Source: Chara braunii | Taxonomy: Eukaryota > Streptophyta > Charophyceae > Charales > Characeae | DNA length: 33,774 bases | Assembly: GCA_003427395.1 (NCBI GenBank) | Contig: BFEA01000017.1 | Span: 2,118,477-2,152,250 of the forward strand | Direction of reading: 5' to 3' | Part shown: one piece after another, positions 1-9,319 of the stretch | Layout: each line of letters begins with the position of its first letter | How positions within the stretch are numbered: the stretch's first letter is position 1 | Notes under the pieces: generated by a model | Told to the model about the DNA's origin: nothing | Databases searched by the model: none | What the model saw: the letters and a program-made list of their open reading frames with translations, nothing else | Program-made: the position numbers and the translations under genes

Positions 1-26
1 AAAAAGATGGAATAAAGAAATACAGA

Positions 27-42
27 AATCAATTAATCAATT

Positions 43-76
<34 letters not shown>

Positions 77-102
77 GGGGGGGGAGACCCCTCCCCCACC
101 AG

Positions 103-134
<32 letters not shown>

Positions 135-159
135 CGAAAAAAAAAAAATCGACGAAACT

Positions 160-202
<43 letters not shown>

Positions 203-290
203 CAATCAATCAATCATTCAATCAATCAAAGGCGGGGCGGGGCAACCCCGCCCCCACCAAGCAATCAATCAACGAAAAAAAAAAAATAAA
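27..290. repeat. (ATCA)n array with embedded G-run/C-run hairpins
   Basis: Long runs of the tetranucleotide ATCA are interrupted twice by a block made of a G-rich stretch, a few bases and a C-rich stretch (about 75-101 and 231-258). Each block is followed by CCACCA, more ATCA units, and AACG plus a run of about 12 A. The two blocks are about 155 bp apart, so this is a higher-order repeat and not only a plain microsatellite. The G-run and C-run inside each block can pair as a short hairpin. Confidence 0.9.
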
Positions 291-664
291 AAAAAAAATG
301 CATTTTTTTCTTTCTTTCAATTTCGTTCGATTTCGCCGAACCCCCCCCATCCAAAAGTTGATATTTTTCAGTTTTTTTTTGTGTGGTGGGGTGGGGCCGG
401 GGATGCACCGCCACGTGGCGTCTTCCGAATGTCGAAAGCTGCTCCCCTGCGGTCGCCACGTGGCTCCAAAGCCGCGCGTCCGCGGGGTCAGCGGACTGGC
501 CGCGTCCGCGAACTTGGCCGCGGATGGCCGCTGCCGAGGGGGATTCGTAGGATCCGGGTCTTGTCTTTTCCGTAGAGGACTTGCAGCTCGTCTGTCCCTT
601 GGGTTGATTGCCCGTCCCGTATCCTCTAATCCTGCTCTCTCCCCTCGGTTCTAGTCATGACTTG
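291..664. other. Low-complexity and GC-rich spacer, no gene seen
   Basis: This stretch starts with A-rich and T-rich runs and continues into GC-rich sequence with two copies of the palindrome GCCACGTGGC or its core (near 410 and 452). Short open frames exist on both strands but none resembles a protein family. It lies where the rest of the minus-strand L1 element would be expected, and no endonuclease or RT sequence is visible. Confidence 0.5.
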
Positions 665-821
665 TCAAATTCTCCCAATCTGCTTTGTCAAGGGTAGAGG
701 GGTCCTGTAGGGTGTTGTGCCTAAGGAGTGAGCATAAGCAAAGGACCACCTCCGGGGCACTCCAACATGTGTTGGCCTTAACTCTTGACTGGTGCACTTC
801 CAAGAGCTCCTTATGGGAGAG

Positions 822-2113
822 TCAGATGAGACTAGCGTCTTTGCGTTCACTAAACCGGGCGAAGGCTACTCTTTGTGCCATATGCGTTGATTCTTCCTTT
901 GCCACCCACTTAGCTTCCGCCCCAGGCTCATATTGTGAGTCCATGAATCTGTCAAGGTCCAATTGGAACACCTGCTCCCCTAGAGCGTCATACTCTTGGA
1001 AGGACGACCAACCTTTCAGTGTCCCCCCTCCCTGCTTCCCATTTTCTGATGGACGGAGGCCCACGTCCCATTGACCATTCTTCTCCCTTACCGGGATTAG
1101 GGGCACTCCTATTGCGTTCATTTTCCTTGTCCCCCCTCCCTGATCTAACATTTATCTCAGACGACTCCTCTTTGTTGGCACATTCTCCCGCAGTGGGCCT
1201 ATTTCGGGCGTGGGACTCTCGGGCGGGGTTTTCCTTGATATTTGCTGACTGTTATGATCCTTGATACTGTTGTCACTCGTGCCGATGAGCCCTTGGTTAT
1301 CTTCCCCTTGTTGTGGACCAGCAACCTGTTTTAGCTAGCTATCGCTCTTCCCATTCTCCCCCTGGTACGTTGTCGACTCACAGGTCTCTTTGGTCTGGTG
1401 CGGGGCCGGCAGCAGATCCGCCCTGGTGTGCAGCACCCAGGAACCAACCTCTGGCTATGATAGCCCCAGGGGGAGGCCTTTCCATCATCGCCCTCTTCGG
1501 ATCGGGATTGCCGTCTAAAATGGGAAAAATGTTCAGGTAAGTGGCGTCCCAGAACTCGTTCTTCGCCGAGCCATATCTGTCTTTCAGGCTGCTGAGTAGC
1601 CAGTCCGCCAATTGAATCCACTTCTGCTCTACTGGGATTTGCTCCTGTTGGGTTTCCTTGGCGGCTGGCTCCTGCACTTCCTCCATTATTATGTCGGGGG
1701 GGGGACGTGGAAGGAGGGGGGCTTGACTCTACATCCATGGGGGCCGGGCCAAAAGCGTCCCTGAGGAGGTCGAGACCTTCACCCCGGCTAGTCTCCTCTC
1801 CCACCTCCCCCGTCCGAGCTTGCCGTTGTTCGCCGTTGCCGGGTCCTACAACTAGAAGCCCCTCTCCTATGACCCCATTCTCCCCCCCTTCAGCCTGTGT
1901 TCTCTCTTCCTCTCTCCCCCCTGCCACTTCTTCTTCTGTTCGCCTCTTGCCTCCTTCCTGCAGGTAATTATGCGGTGATGGGCCGGGTAAGGGGGTGGGT
2001 TCCGTACGCTCTTGTAGCTCATGGGCTGTTTTCGCTCTCCATTCCTGGTGGATTTGCACCTGCCCGCACGACGTTCCGTTTGCTTTCTTTGTGGCTTCTC
2101 CTTGTAGGTGCAA
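822..2113 (-). pseudogene. Low-complexity C-terminal region of the minus-strand L1 ORF1
   Basis: Overlapping minus-strand frames at 1331-2113, 1378-1686 and 822-1151 encode Glu/Gly/Pro-rich and then more ordered sequence (for example WIQLADWLLSSLKDRYGS near 1600). The long, uninterrupted but frame-switching open stretches suggest one ancestral coding region with indels. I do not recognise a family; assignment to the L1 ORF1 tail is by position and orientation only. Confidence 0.35.
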
Positions 2114-2164
2114 CTACAGCCCCTGTTGTTCTGTCCCTGTGTGCTCCCCCCTGCATAGATTGTG

Positions 2165-2886
2165 CTAGTGCTGTTGGTGTTGCGGTTGCTGGGGTTTCCA
2201 CCCCTGTTGCGCTGCTCCTGCGTGCTTTACCCATCGTAATTGGCATTGTTGTTGCAGTTGGAGCTGCTGGTTTTGCTCTTCTTGCCTTGCAGTTGTCTGT
2301 TGGCAGGTTTTGGGCCCGTCCACTTTTGGCGGTGTCCATGTATCTGGGGGTTTGGTTCCCCAGTTTGGCTCCCCGATCTTCTCCCATTTCCATCCCCCCT
2401 GTTCGCCTTCCTTTCCCTTACTTTCTTCATATACCCAACCTTCATGCCCTGGGTCCACCGTCCTCCATAGGTTACCCCGGAACGGATCACGTAGGAGTCG
2501 GCCTGCGACCCTGTTTTGTTTGCCCTGGTTATTGGGGCAGTCCATGTTTGAACACAGGTGTCTGTACGCCTTGCAGCGAAAGCACCAGAGTCTGTGCTTG
2601 TGGGCTGTATGTATTCTGTACTCTTTACCCCTCAATTGTGAACGGTTGGTATGGAGGGAAGTCAAGGGCCAGCATAAAGTAGTCGTCCCTTCTGGCTACA
2701 TAGGACGACAGTGGGTCGATGAAATCCACAATGTCGAATTGCTCTCTGATATCATGGATCAATGCTGCCTGGATCTCTATGGGGATGTGCCTGAATTATA
2801 CCCTGGGCCAATAGTGTGCCTCCATCATTTGGGCTCGTCTCTCCTCCGGCCCTTGCTTTTGGGGGGTTCCAGGGGTAGATACGGAC
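2165..2886 (-). pseudogene. L1 ORF1-like protein, RNA-binding and Cys/His knuckle part
   Basis: Read on the minus strand, about 2640-2860 encodes a stretch with FRHIPIEIQ and IREQFDIVDFIDP, which follows the 'x-R-h-x-x-h-P-x-E ... I-x-x-x-F-G' layout of plant L1 ORF1 domains; in-frame stops interrupt it. Next comes CFRCKAYRHLCSNMDC, a Cys-X2-Cys-X4-His-X6-Cys variant of the CCHC knuckle (the usual last spacing is X4). A Lys/Trp/Gln-rich region follows, with a run of Gln and Asn residues near its end. Several frames overlap, consistent with indels. A degraded nucleic-acid-binding protein is the best reading. Confidence 0.5.
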
Positions 2887-3714
2887 TTATAATCTATCAC
2901 ACCTGAGCTTTCTCCAACTGTCAATGATTTCTTTGTCCTTTTCAAGGAGGCACAGGATCGTGAAGACAGTGGATGAGACCGACTGAATCAAAAAGTCATT
3001 TTGCGCCGCCTCTGGGCAGCCTTTCATGGATGCAAGGCGCTTACCTATCCACTTGATTTTGTCGTTACTGAATTTGTAGGCGGCATCATCGTGGAAGATC
3101 CAATTGTTAGTGTGCTTTTGGTATATGGTGTCTGTCACTGTCATCTTTTGCAGGGGGTAGGATTTTATCTGCATCTTCTTACTGCCACTCTCCACTACTC
3201 TCTGCTCCGAGGGTGTCAGAAACTGAGAAAGGAAGAACGCCCATGCCGTGGAGAGGTTGGAAAGTGGGAGGGAAAGGGTGTTCGCCTGGGGGTCCTTCCT
3301 TTGAGCTTGCAAGGTTTTGCCTTGATAGGGCCCTTTCAGTTTCGATGCCCATGTGGTTTGCGACCTTGATCCTCTTGAAGTCGAGGGATCGTCTGAGCGC
3401 CGCTCTTGGATGCTTTCCCCTTCTGCCCGGCCCACCAGCCTCGTGACCCATTCTGAATACCTCTCTTGTGCCTTGCCCCTGCTCTCCTTATCCTTTTCTA
3501 TCTGTAGTGCGGGAAAGTCTTCTCCCCCACCCGTGGACTCTGTCACATTTTCCCCGCTCCCTCCCTGCTTGCCTAAACGCGACTCCATACTAGAGTGATG
3601 CTTCACGGGGGGATTGGCCAGCAGCTTCAGGGCTGCCTGTCTCATGGCCCCTCTGAAGAGAAGCATTGATTCAATTCTTTTATGGCTCTTCTGTTTGTTT
3701 GAGGGCCTGACCAT
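2887..3714 (-). pseudogene. L1 ORF1-like protein, N-terminal part
   Basis: A 275-codon open frame begins at the ATG at 3712-3714 on the minus strand and ends at a stop near 2887. It is basic and Ser/Gly-rich for its first ~110 residues and includes an SQTTWASKLKG stretch like the Trp-Ala-Ser lead-in of plant L1 ORF1 proteins. It then becomes a mixed alpha/beta segment (about residues 150-275). The known role of such proteins is binding element RNA in an RNP. The homologous reading continues past the stop into 2165-2886 in shifted or stop-broken frames. Identification rests on layout and not on an invariant motif. Confidence 0.5.
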
Positions 3715-3841
3715 GTCTGATTATTTCCCCCTTTGATGTCACGGTCTTGACCCTTCCCTTATCGCGTGAAGGCTCCTTTTCTCTTCTTCAAGATTGCCTA
3801 TCCCCTCATGCTCGTGTGATTGTTATGCTGGTTAGCCGAGG

Positions 3842-3875
<34 letters not shown>
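3842..3875 (+). repeat. Poly(A) tract, 34 A
   Basis: An uninterrupted run of 34 A on the plus strand. It lies directly upstream (in minus-strand terms) of the ORF1-bearing L1 fragment. It may be a tail of a separate retroposed sequence. Confidence 0.9.
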
Positions 3876-3883
<8 letters not shown>

Positions 3884-4021
3884 TTACTACTCGTGCGATG
3901 TAATGTTGATGTGAACCTGTTTTTATTCTTTAGTTTCTCTGTAACCGGGTTTTCTCCGTCTCCTATAACTCGTGTGATTGATGTTACTTTTCCTTCTTTC
4001 CCATCCCCTCTGGAGAAATAT

Positions 4022-4023
<2 letters not shown>

Positions 4024-4088
<65 letters not shown>

Positions 4089-4103
4089 GCGCAGATTTTG
4101 GGA

Positions 4104-4141
<38 letters not shown>
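4024..4141 (-). repeat. Two poly(T) tracts (63 and 34) separated by 21 bp
   Basis: Plus-strand T runs occupy 4024-4086 and 4108-4141, separated by a short sequence that starts GCGCGCAGA; the second run is also followed by GCGCAGA. On the minus strand this reads as two A tails, each preceded by TCTGCGC. That is what one minus-strand retroposon with a re-copied tail, or two nested insertions, would leave. Exact lengths may be assembly-sensitive. Confidence 0.85.
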
Positions 4142-4143
<2 letters not shown>

Positions 4144-4539
4144 GCAGATGGCCAGTGGAGGTTTACCGAACCAGGGGGGGCAGGGTGCAATGGAGAGACT
4201 CCGAGATGGGATGCAACGAAAGACCTGTGCCCTCCCGTCCCGTTTCTCACGCTTGTCGCTGCCCCGTGTGTCAACTTGATCTCATTCCCTTCTTTGGCGC
4301 TGCCGTCCGCCGCTTTTCACCCTTTTACCTTGCTCAATCTATCTCCCCCCCTCCCTCCATGTCGCCCACCTATTGTACCTTGACCTCCCTTCCTTTTCCT
4401 TCGTTCTCCCTGTCTCTTACTCCCCTACGTAATTTTCTCCCCCTTCCCGTTGCGCTCTCTCGTTTTACCTCCACTGTCGAGGTCGCCTCCTGTCAACATG
4501 TCATTTCTCCTTACCCTTGATGACGATCGGGGGACCACG
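4142..4539. other. Pyrimidine-rich sequence, no gene seen
   Basis: The plus strand is C/T-rich with no convincing reading frame. By position it could be the body of the minus-strand retroposon whose A tails lie at 4024-4141, but it carries no recognisable protein or tRNA-derived motif. Confidence 0.4.
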
Positions 4540-5673
4540 AATGCCCTCGTCGATCCTCCCTCGTCGCTATTCCTTCCTCCCAACCCCCATCGGTTGTAGA
4601 TGCTCGTAGGGCTCTCTCTCTCAATGGCCCATGGCAATGCCGCCGATGTTACCCTTTGCCTTGCTTTTGACTATGAGCCACGACGCACCCCGTATGCCCT
4701 CGTCGATCCTTCCTCCCGATCCACGGCACCGTTGATGTCTCCGATCCTCACCTTTGCTTTCGATGACCATTCTCCCTCGATACCCCGTCTATTCTCACCT
4801 TCCCCCCACCTCCCTCCCAATCCTCATCGATCCACCACCTCCCTCCCAATCCTCGTCGATCCACCCTCCTCGTCGGCTGTTGAAGATCCCGGACCTCACC
4901 TTTGCTTTCGTGAGCGCTCTCGCTCATTGGCCCTCCCACTTGGCTGCGTGCTTGATGTGTTTGCACCGCTCGGCACGTTCTCCCCCTCTGACGAGTGATC
5001 GCGCATATTACCAACCTGCCCTCTTAACCTTCGACACGCCTCTCATTCCCCACCGAAGGCAGGTCACCCTCGCGTTTCTTTCATTGTCGCTGCTGCTGAT
5101 CCTCTCCCTCTCGCTCGCCTCCGTTACTCGCTCTCCCTTAGTGACACGTGGCCGATAGTTGATGATGATGTTTCTCTCCCTTGCCCCTGTTGAATGCTCG
5201 GCTTCACGTGTTTCTTTCGCTGTTGCTGTTGCTGATCCTCTCCCTCTTGCTCACCTCCTTCAATCTCTCTCCCTCAATGACATGTGGCCATGCGCCGCAT
5301 ACATTTTACCGGGGTTGTTGATCAGTCCACGTGTACCTCGTCAGGCAGCCGCTCCCTGCGTATCACAAGTCTATTGCGGTGATCCTGGTGTGACAGCGCC
5401 CCTTGGGTACCACATGTAACTGGGCTGCTCTGCGCGTTTCACCCTGTGTCCTCCCACCCGCTGTTGATGTCGCCGTTCACCCTGTGTCCTCCCACTCGTT
5501 GATGATATCGTCGTTCCTCTCGCTTACCTCTGTTGAACGCTCTCCCTCAATGACATGTGGCAACGAGCCACATGCATTTTACCAGGGTTGGTGATTAGCC
5601 CACGTGAACCTCATCAGGCAACCGCGCCCTGTGTTCCACAAGCCTGTTGTGGTAATCCGGGCGCAACAGCGCC
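4540..5673 (+). repeat. Degenerate pyrimidine-rich tandem repeat field
   Basis: Several related blocks recur. A CTCCCTCCCAATCCTC-type unit is tandem at about 4806-4866. A TTTCTTTC...GCTGATCCTCTCCCTC unit occurs at about 5075 and 5207 (132 bp apart). A longer unit starting CTCTCCCTCAATGACATGTGG occurs at 5267-5402 and again at 5540-5673 (273 bp apart), clearly alignable with scattered substitutions. Open frames here are Leu/Ser/Pro-rich by composition only and are not counted as genes. Confidence 0.75.
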
Positions 5674-6177
5674 AGCCGTCTTGCAAATCCACTATCCTCG
5701 CGATGGTCTCCTCTTCTGAATCAGCCTTTTCACTGTTGTGGTTCCCGCTGAGGATTCGTCGACTAAGGAACAATGCTTATAGGAAGATAAGAACCGCAGC
5801 AGCAAGGTACCTTTGGAAACTAGAGGCCACATCGGAATATGGTTTCCTGTCAAAGGCGGCTTGGAAAGTCGTGGCAACTCCAAGAAAGAAAGGCCCTGGG
5901 GGCCTTGGTATTTTGGACCCCCTGCAACAGAACACAGTGCTGCTGGCCAAATGGCCAATTCAGACAATGATGGAATCAGGGGCAAAATCCTGGATGGAGA
6001 TGGCAGAGTATATCTTGGGCATGAAATCCGATCTCTCATACCACACAAGAGTATGTTGGGTCTGCTCCTGCCCTCCTTCAGCAACGGAAAACCCGAATCT
6101 AGAAACTGGGGGAGTATCTTGGGAGCATGGAACACGGTTAAGCCAAACAAGTGGCATCAACTGACCACTAAGCAGTG
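5674..6177 (+). pseudogene. L1 ORF2 fragment, region after the RT core
   Basis: The plus-strand frame contains FSLLWFPLRIRRLRNNAYR, then AAARYLWK, GFLSKAAWKVV and PGGLGILDPLQQN. This follows the plant L1 pattern just after the RT thumb, where a Trp-Lys block precedes Gly-Gly-Leu-Gly-Ile and a run of Asn/Leu/Lys-Trp. It aligns with 14239-14577 in copy B. RT motifs A-C are upstream of the truncation and absent. The frame degrades after about 6060. Confidence 0.75.
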
Positions 6178-6185
6178 AGCACGAA

Positions 6186-6545
6186 ATGCTCAATCCGATG
6201 TTTTTTGACAACCAGTCAATCCTGCATTCAGGTGCAACTCCTTTTTCATTTGCAGAGTCAGAGGGCTACTTTGGTAATTCATGGATAAAAAAACGGGTGA
6301 TGCAGTTTCGAGACCTCTGGGATCATACTTTGGCCAATCTCCTTAATCTCTCACTACTTACAAGAAAGATGCCGAGATTACATAATGTAGCCAAACATCA
6401 GGCGGACTTATTAGAGGCCTTCCCAAGAGCGTGGATTCAACTACTATGTCTGGAGGCAGACTACGTAATAGGCACTTGCCTTCTAGATGAAACCCATCTC
6501 CACCACGTTCGAAGGATGCTCGACCCATATCTGGTTTCAGGATAG
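6186..6545 (+). pseudogene. L1 ORF2 fragment, linker before the zf-RVT domain
   Basis: A 119-codon frame with GATPFSFAESEGYFGNSWIKK, alignable with 14792-15060 in copy B, including the later FPRAWIQLL block (VPQAWMDIL in copy B). It is in the same frame as the preceding fragment but separated by stops. The function of this linker in L1 ORF2 is not defined. Confidence 0.65.
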
Positions 6546-6731
6546 AGAATTCAAAGATAACGTCTCCCTGGGAACACAGTAACATTGAGGAACCTGAGAT
6601 TGGAAGAAGGATAACATCGGGGGGACCACACCTATCAATTGTAGGAAGTCAAGGTTCTTGATAGCACGACACACACAAGGAAGACATCAACTTCATTACT
6701 CTGGAACGCAGATCAATTTGAAGTAGAACCA

Positions 6732-7484
6732 TTGTTATGCGGCAGGGAATTACAAGAGTCTGGTGCCCGGTCACATTTCACCCCTTCAATACAGTACAAA
6801 CCTAATATTGGCGTGCAACTGCAACAATCTCAATTGAAGAACGTGGCAACCTCCCTCGCTATTAGGAGGGCCGAATCACAACAAGTACCAGGGATCACAG
6901 CACAGGGGCTTCAAGGCCTTTGGAAGGCACTTACGACCACTCCAGTCCAAAAACATGCCATCATTATGTGGCTTCAATCCCTTTTAGTGACAACCACGAC
7001 AATGTGGCTTTCGGCAAAAGGAATGGAAGTTTCCACACAATATCTGAGACTCAATTGGGGTTGGGAAAATATGATCCATCTATGGTTATATTGCCCCCTG
7101 GTGGATGAGCTTCTGATATCATGGTGGAGAAACACTGGGGAAAATTCACCAGTGGGGCCATGGAGTGGTCCGATCAGTGGATGCTGTCCGTCCTCCTTCC
7201 CGCTAGTGTCAGGACAGGGTTATATGGCACTTTGCAGCAGAGGAGTCCTGATGGAAACAATCTTGGTGGCCCGGAATGGGAGGGTATTCCGTGGAACGGA
7301 TATATTCGTAAAACAACTGCAAATGAAGACTAAACCGAATATCAGAAGGATAATCCGAGCAGACTGGCAGATAAAAAATATTATTCGGTTCCGAACAACT
7401 TGGTCCGGTGCTAGCAAGTTAGCCAATTTAGGCCAAGATAGACGGCTCATTATCCGTACATGGCTGTCGGATAGCCATGATTGA
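6732..7484 (+). pseudogene. L1 ORF2 C-terminus with degenerate zf-RVT domain
   Basis: A 250-codon frame contains WLQSLLVTTTTMWLSAKGM, then WGWENMIHLWLYCPL and a Trp-rich segment, the signature of the zinc-binding region at the end of plant L1 ORF2 (zf-RVT). Where copy B keeps Cys-Met-Arg-Cys (15657-15668), this copy reads Tyr-Leu-Arg-Leu, so the first Cys pair is gone although the HLW..CP half remains. The frame ends normally at 7482-7484 just before the 3' untranslated region. Confidence 0.8.
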
Positions 7485-7853
7485 GCTAAGTGGATTTAGG
7501 GGTTGGTGTACGTCCCGAGTGGCTGGACGGCCGCTGTTATGCCTAATCTTAGGGAGATAAAGCATCCGATGTATAAACAATGGTACCTCTGGAGCTTATA
7601 GGATAAGGTAGGGATGATCTTCTTACAGTATTGGTACCTCCTTTTTTGCCTGCACTCCAAGGTGATATTTTGGAAGTTCTTTACTAGGAAAGAGATGGGA
7701 CGCTGGACCCGTTTTCCAGCATCTGGCCAAGGAGGACAGGGACTCCAGCCAAATCTGGGTTATTTGTTGAGGATTTCCCGGTCTCTATTTTTTCCATGTT
7801 GAAATGAAATTTGTGGTTCTTGCCCTCCCCCCTCCCCCCCCCAAAAAAAAAAA
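7485..7853 (+). other. 3' untranslated region and A tail of L1 copy A
   Basis: About 370 bp without a supported gene follow the ORF2 stop and end in a C-rich run followed by 11 A. It does not resemble the shorter sequence after ORF2 in copy B (16128-16269). Confidence 0.6.
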
Positions 7854-8132
7854 TAGTGCTAATGTCAGTATGGCCTCAATTACCCCGGCCTTATCCAAGA
7901 ATAGCAATATCTCAAAGAACCAGTGCATGCCAGCTTTCGGAAGCTGCCTTCAGAAGCTGCCCACCGCCGATTCATTTTATCTAAGGCGCTCGGCCTCCTA
8001 AATTTCCGGAGAGGCTCAAAACACGTTTTCCAGTTGCCTGAGGCCATGTTGTGGTGGTTCAAGGTTGTCACTCTTCAGGGGGAAAAAAGCCAAGGGACAA
8101 TGAGGGATATCTCCGGGGCCAAGCCTCATATC
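7854..8132. other. Unassigned sequence before the hairpin
   Basis: Nothing recognisable as a gene. The sequence AGCTTTCGGAAGCTGCC...AGAAGCTGCC near 7931-7960 is a small imperfect repeat. Confidence 0.4.
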
Positions 8133-8248
8133 CAGCGTTCAGTTTTCTCAATGCACGAATCTGGATGTGTTTGTGGAGAGGTGCGGTTGATTTTCTGCAC
8201 ATCTCCTCAAACACGTTCAGGTTCCAGGGTTGAGAAAACTCAACGCTG
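8133..8248. repeat. Imperfect inverted repeat, 52-bp arms, 12-bp loop
   Basis: The left arm (8133-8184) begins CAGCGTTCAGTTTTCTCAA and ends GGTGC. The right arm (8197-8248) begins GCACATCTCC and ends GAGAAAACTCAACGCTG. By eye roughly three quarters of positions pair. This is a long-stem hairpin of the kind formed by foldback elements, MITE remnants or microRNA precursors. No terminal duplication was found, and it is not protein coding. Confidence 0.75.
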
Positions 8249-8251
8249 CTA

Positions 8252-8860
8252 GTGGGACTTGGCCCCGGGAGCAAAGTCCCACTTACCCTTATCCTTCATT
8301 TCCGACCTTAGGCTGCTGAGATCCACAGCCGGAATGAGGAATTTCGGCAATTGGGACTTGGATCCAAAAACATGTACTCGGCCAAGTGGGACTTAGCCCC
8401 AGGAGCAAAGTCCCACTTACCCTTATCCTTCATTTTCGACCTTACGCTGCCCTTATCCTTCATTTCCGACCTTAGGCTGCTGAGATCCACAGCCGGAATG
8501 AGGAATTTTGGCAATTGGGACTTGGATCCAGAAACATGTACTTGGCCAAGTGGGACTTAGCCCCAGGAGCAAAGTCCCACTTACCCTTATCCTTCATTTT
8601 CGACCTTAGGCTGCTGAGATCCACAGCCAAAATGAGGAATTTCGACAATCGGGACTTGGATCCAGAAACATGTACTCGGCCCAGTGGGACTTGGCTCCGG
8701 GAGCAAAGTCCCACTCACCCTTCCCACTGGGACCTGGGAGCAAAGTCCCACCTAGTACCTTTATCCTTCATTTCCGACCTTAGGCTGCTGAGATCCACAG
8801 CCGAAATGAGGAATTTTGGGAATTGGGACCTGGCTCCGGAAACGTGTACTCGATGTAAGC
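8252..8860 (+). repeat. Tandem repeat, ~134-bp unit, each with a 9-bp hairpin
   Basis: Units begin with GTGGGACTT at 8252, 8386, 8550 and 8684, with a short partial unit near 8725. Spacings are 134, 164 and 134 bp; the longer one contains an extra internal copy of CCTTATCCTTCATTTCCGACC. Every full unit carries GTGGGACTT followed about 13 bases later by its exact reverse complement AAGTCCCAC, then the shared sequences CTGCTGAGATCCACAGCC and ATGAGGAATTT. Open frames through the array on either strand are shadows of the repeat. Confidence 0.9.
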
Positions 8861-9079
8861 CTTCCGCACTGGGCACTCAAAAAACGAGTACTTTTGATCC
8901 TTCCTTTGCCGAGCCTCGAAATGCCCTATGTGCCACAAAAACCCTAACCAGCGCAATTTCTTTCTGGCTGGTCCTGCGAGCAATTTGCTCTGGAGCCGAG
9001 TCCCGAAATTCACGGGGCGTAACGACCGGGTCACAGAAAAATGGCTGGGCCAAGAACTGGTGAGTCCAGGCTGGGCCAG
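8861..9079. other. Unassigned sequence
   Basis: About 220 bp without a supported gene. It may be the target sequence of the SINE-like insertion that follows. Confidence 0.35.
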
Positions 9080-9319
9080 AATCCGATTGAGCCTTCAGGA
9101 CAACCATCGGCTGCTGCTGACAGCGATCACCGTGGGTCTACCATCTTCACCCAAATAGAACGCCCGGTAAATATTGTTGGATCTGGGCTGAAAGTTGTGC
9201 CAAATACATCTATAACGACTAGGCGTTCTATTCGAGTGAAAACGGTACAACACCCTGGGCTTTATATAAAAAAAGAGAACAAAAATATATATATATATAT
9301 ATATAATCCGATTGAGCCT
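9080..9319 (+). mobile_element. SINE-like insertion with 15-bp target-site duplication
   Basis: AATCCGATTGAGCCT occurs exactly at 9080-9094 and at 9305-9319. The 210 bp between them end in an A-rich stretch and a TA repeat (about 9266-9304). A short body, an A/T-rich 3' tail and a 15-bp flanking duplication are the hallmarks of LINE-driven SINE retroposition. A clear tRNA-type A box or B box is not visible. The body contains an 11-bp inverted repeat (AATAGAACGCC and GGCGTTCTATT). Confidence 0.7.

Larger units (their letters stand above)
665..3838 (-). mobile_element. L1-type LINE fragment, ORF1 half, minus strand
   Basis: A series of broken minus-strand frames from 3714 downward has the layout of a plant-type L1 ORF1: a charged Ser-rich N-terminus, an alpha/beta region like the RNA-binding part of plant L1 ORF1, a Cys/His knuckle, and a long Gln/Pro/Glu-rich tail. 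No ORF2 follows before the ATCA array, so the copy lacks its 3' part. The family differs from the plus-strand L1 at 9320-16269: I see no close match between the two ORF1 tails. Boundaries are approximate. Confidence 0.55.
5674..7853 (+). mobile_element. 5'-truncated L1-type LINE, copy A
   Basis: The segment starts abruptly in the post-RT part of an L1 ORF2 and ends in a 3' untranslated stretch with a C-rich run and 11 A (7843-7853). Protein segments match, in the same order, those of the longer copy at 14239-16127: the GFLSKAAWK/GFLSKVAWD block, the ESEGYFGNSWI/ESSGNFGRAWI block, and the WLSAKGM zf-RVT block. The two belong to one family but are well diverged. 5' truncation is usual for LINE insertions. 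I could not find a target-site duplication. Confidence 0.85.

Noticed and set aside
298-654. Open frames on the plus strand near the window start
   Set aside because: Composition follows T-rich and GC-rich low-complexity sequence; no domain, and they overlap unrelated frames.
1897-2682. 261-codon hydrophobic plus-strand frame that looks like a membrane protein
   Set aside because: It is the antisense of the Gln/Lys-rich L1 ORF1 region; complements of CAG/CAA-rich DNA read as Leu/Val-rich protein.
3893-4520. Frames containing long Phe or Lys runs
   Set aside because: Direct translation of the poly(T)/poly(A) tracts.
8252-8860. CRISPR-like array
   Set aside because: Units are ~134 bp with no short constant repeat and unique spacers; context is eukaryotic retroelements.
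8308-9063. Repeated short proteins on both strands over the tandem array
   Set aside because: They repeat with the ~134-bp DNA unit in both strands and carry no independent protein signal.
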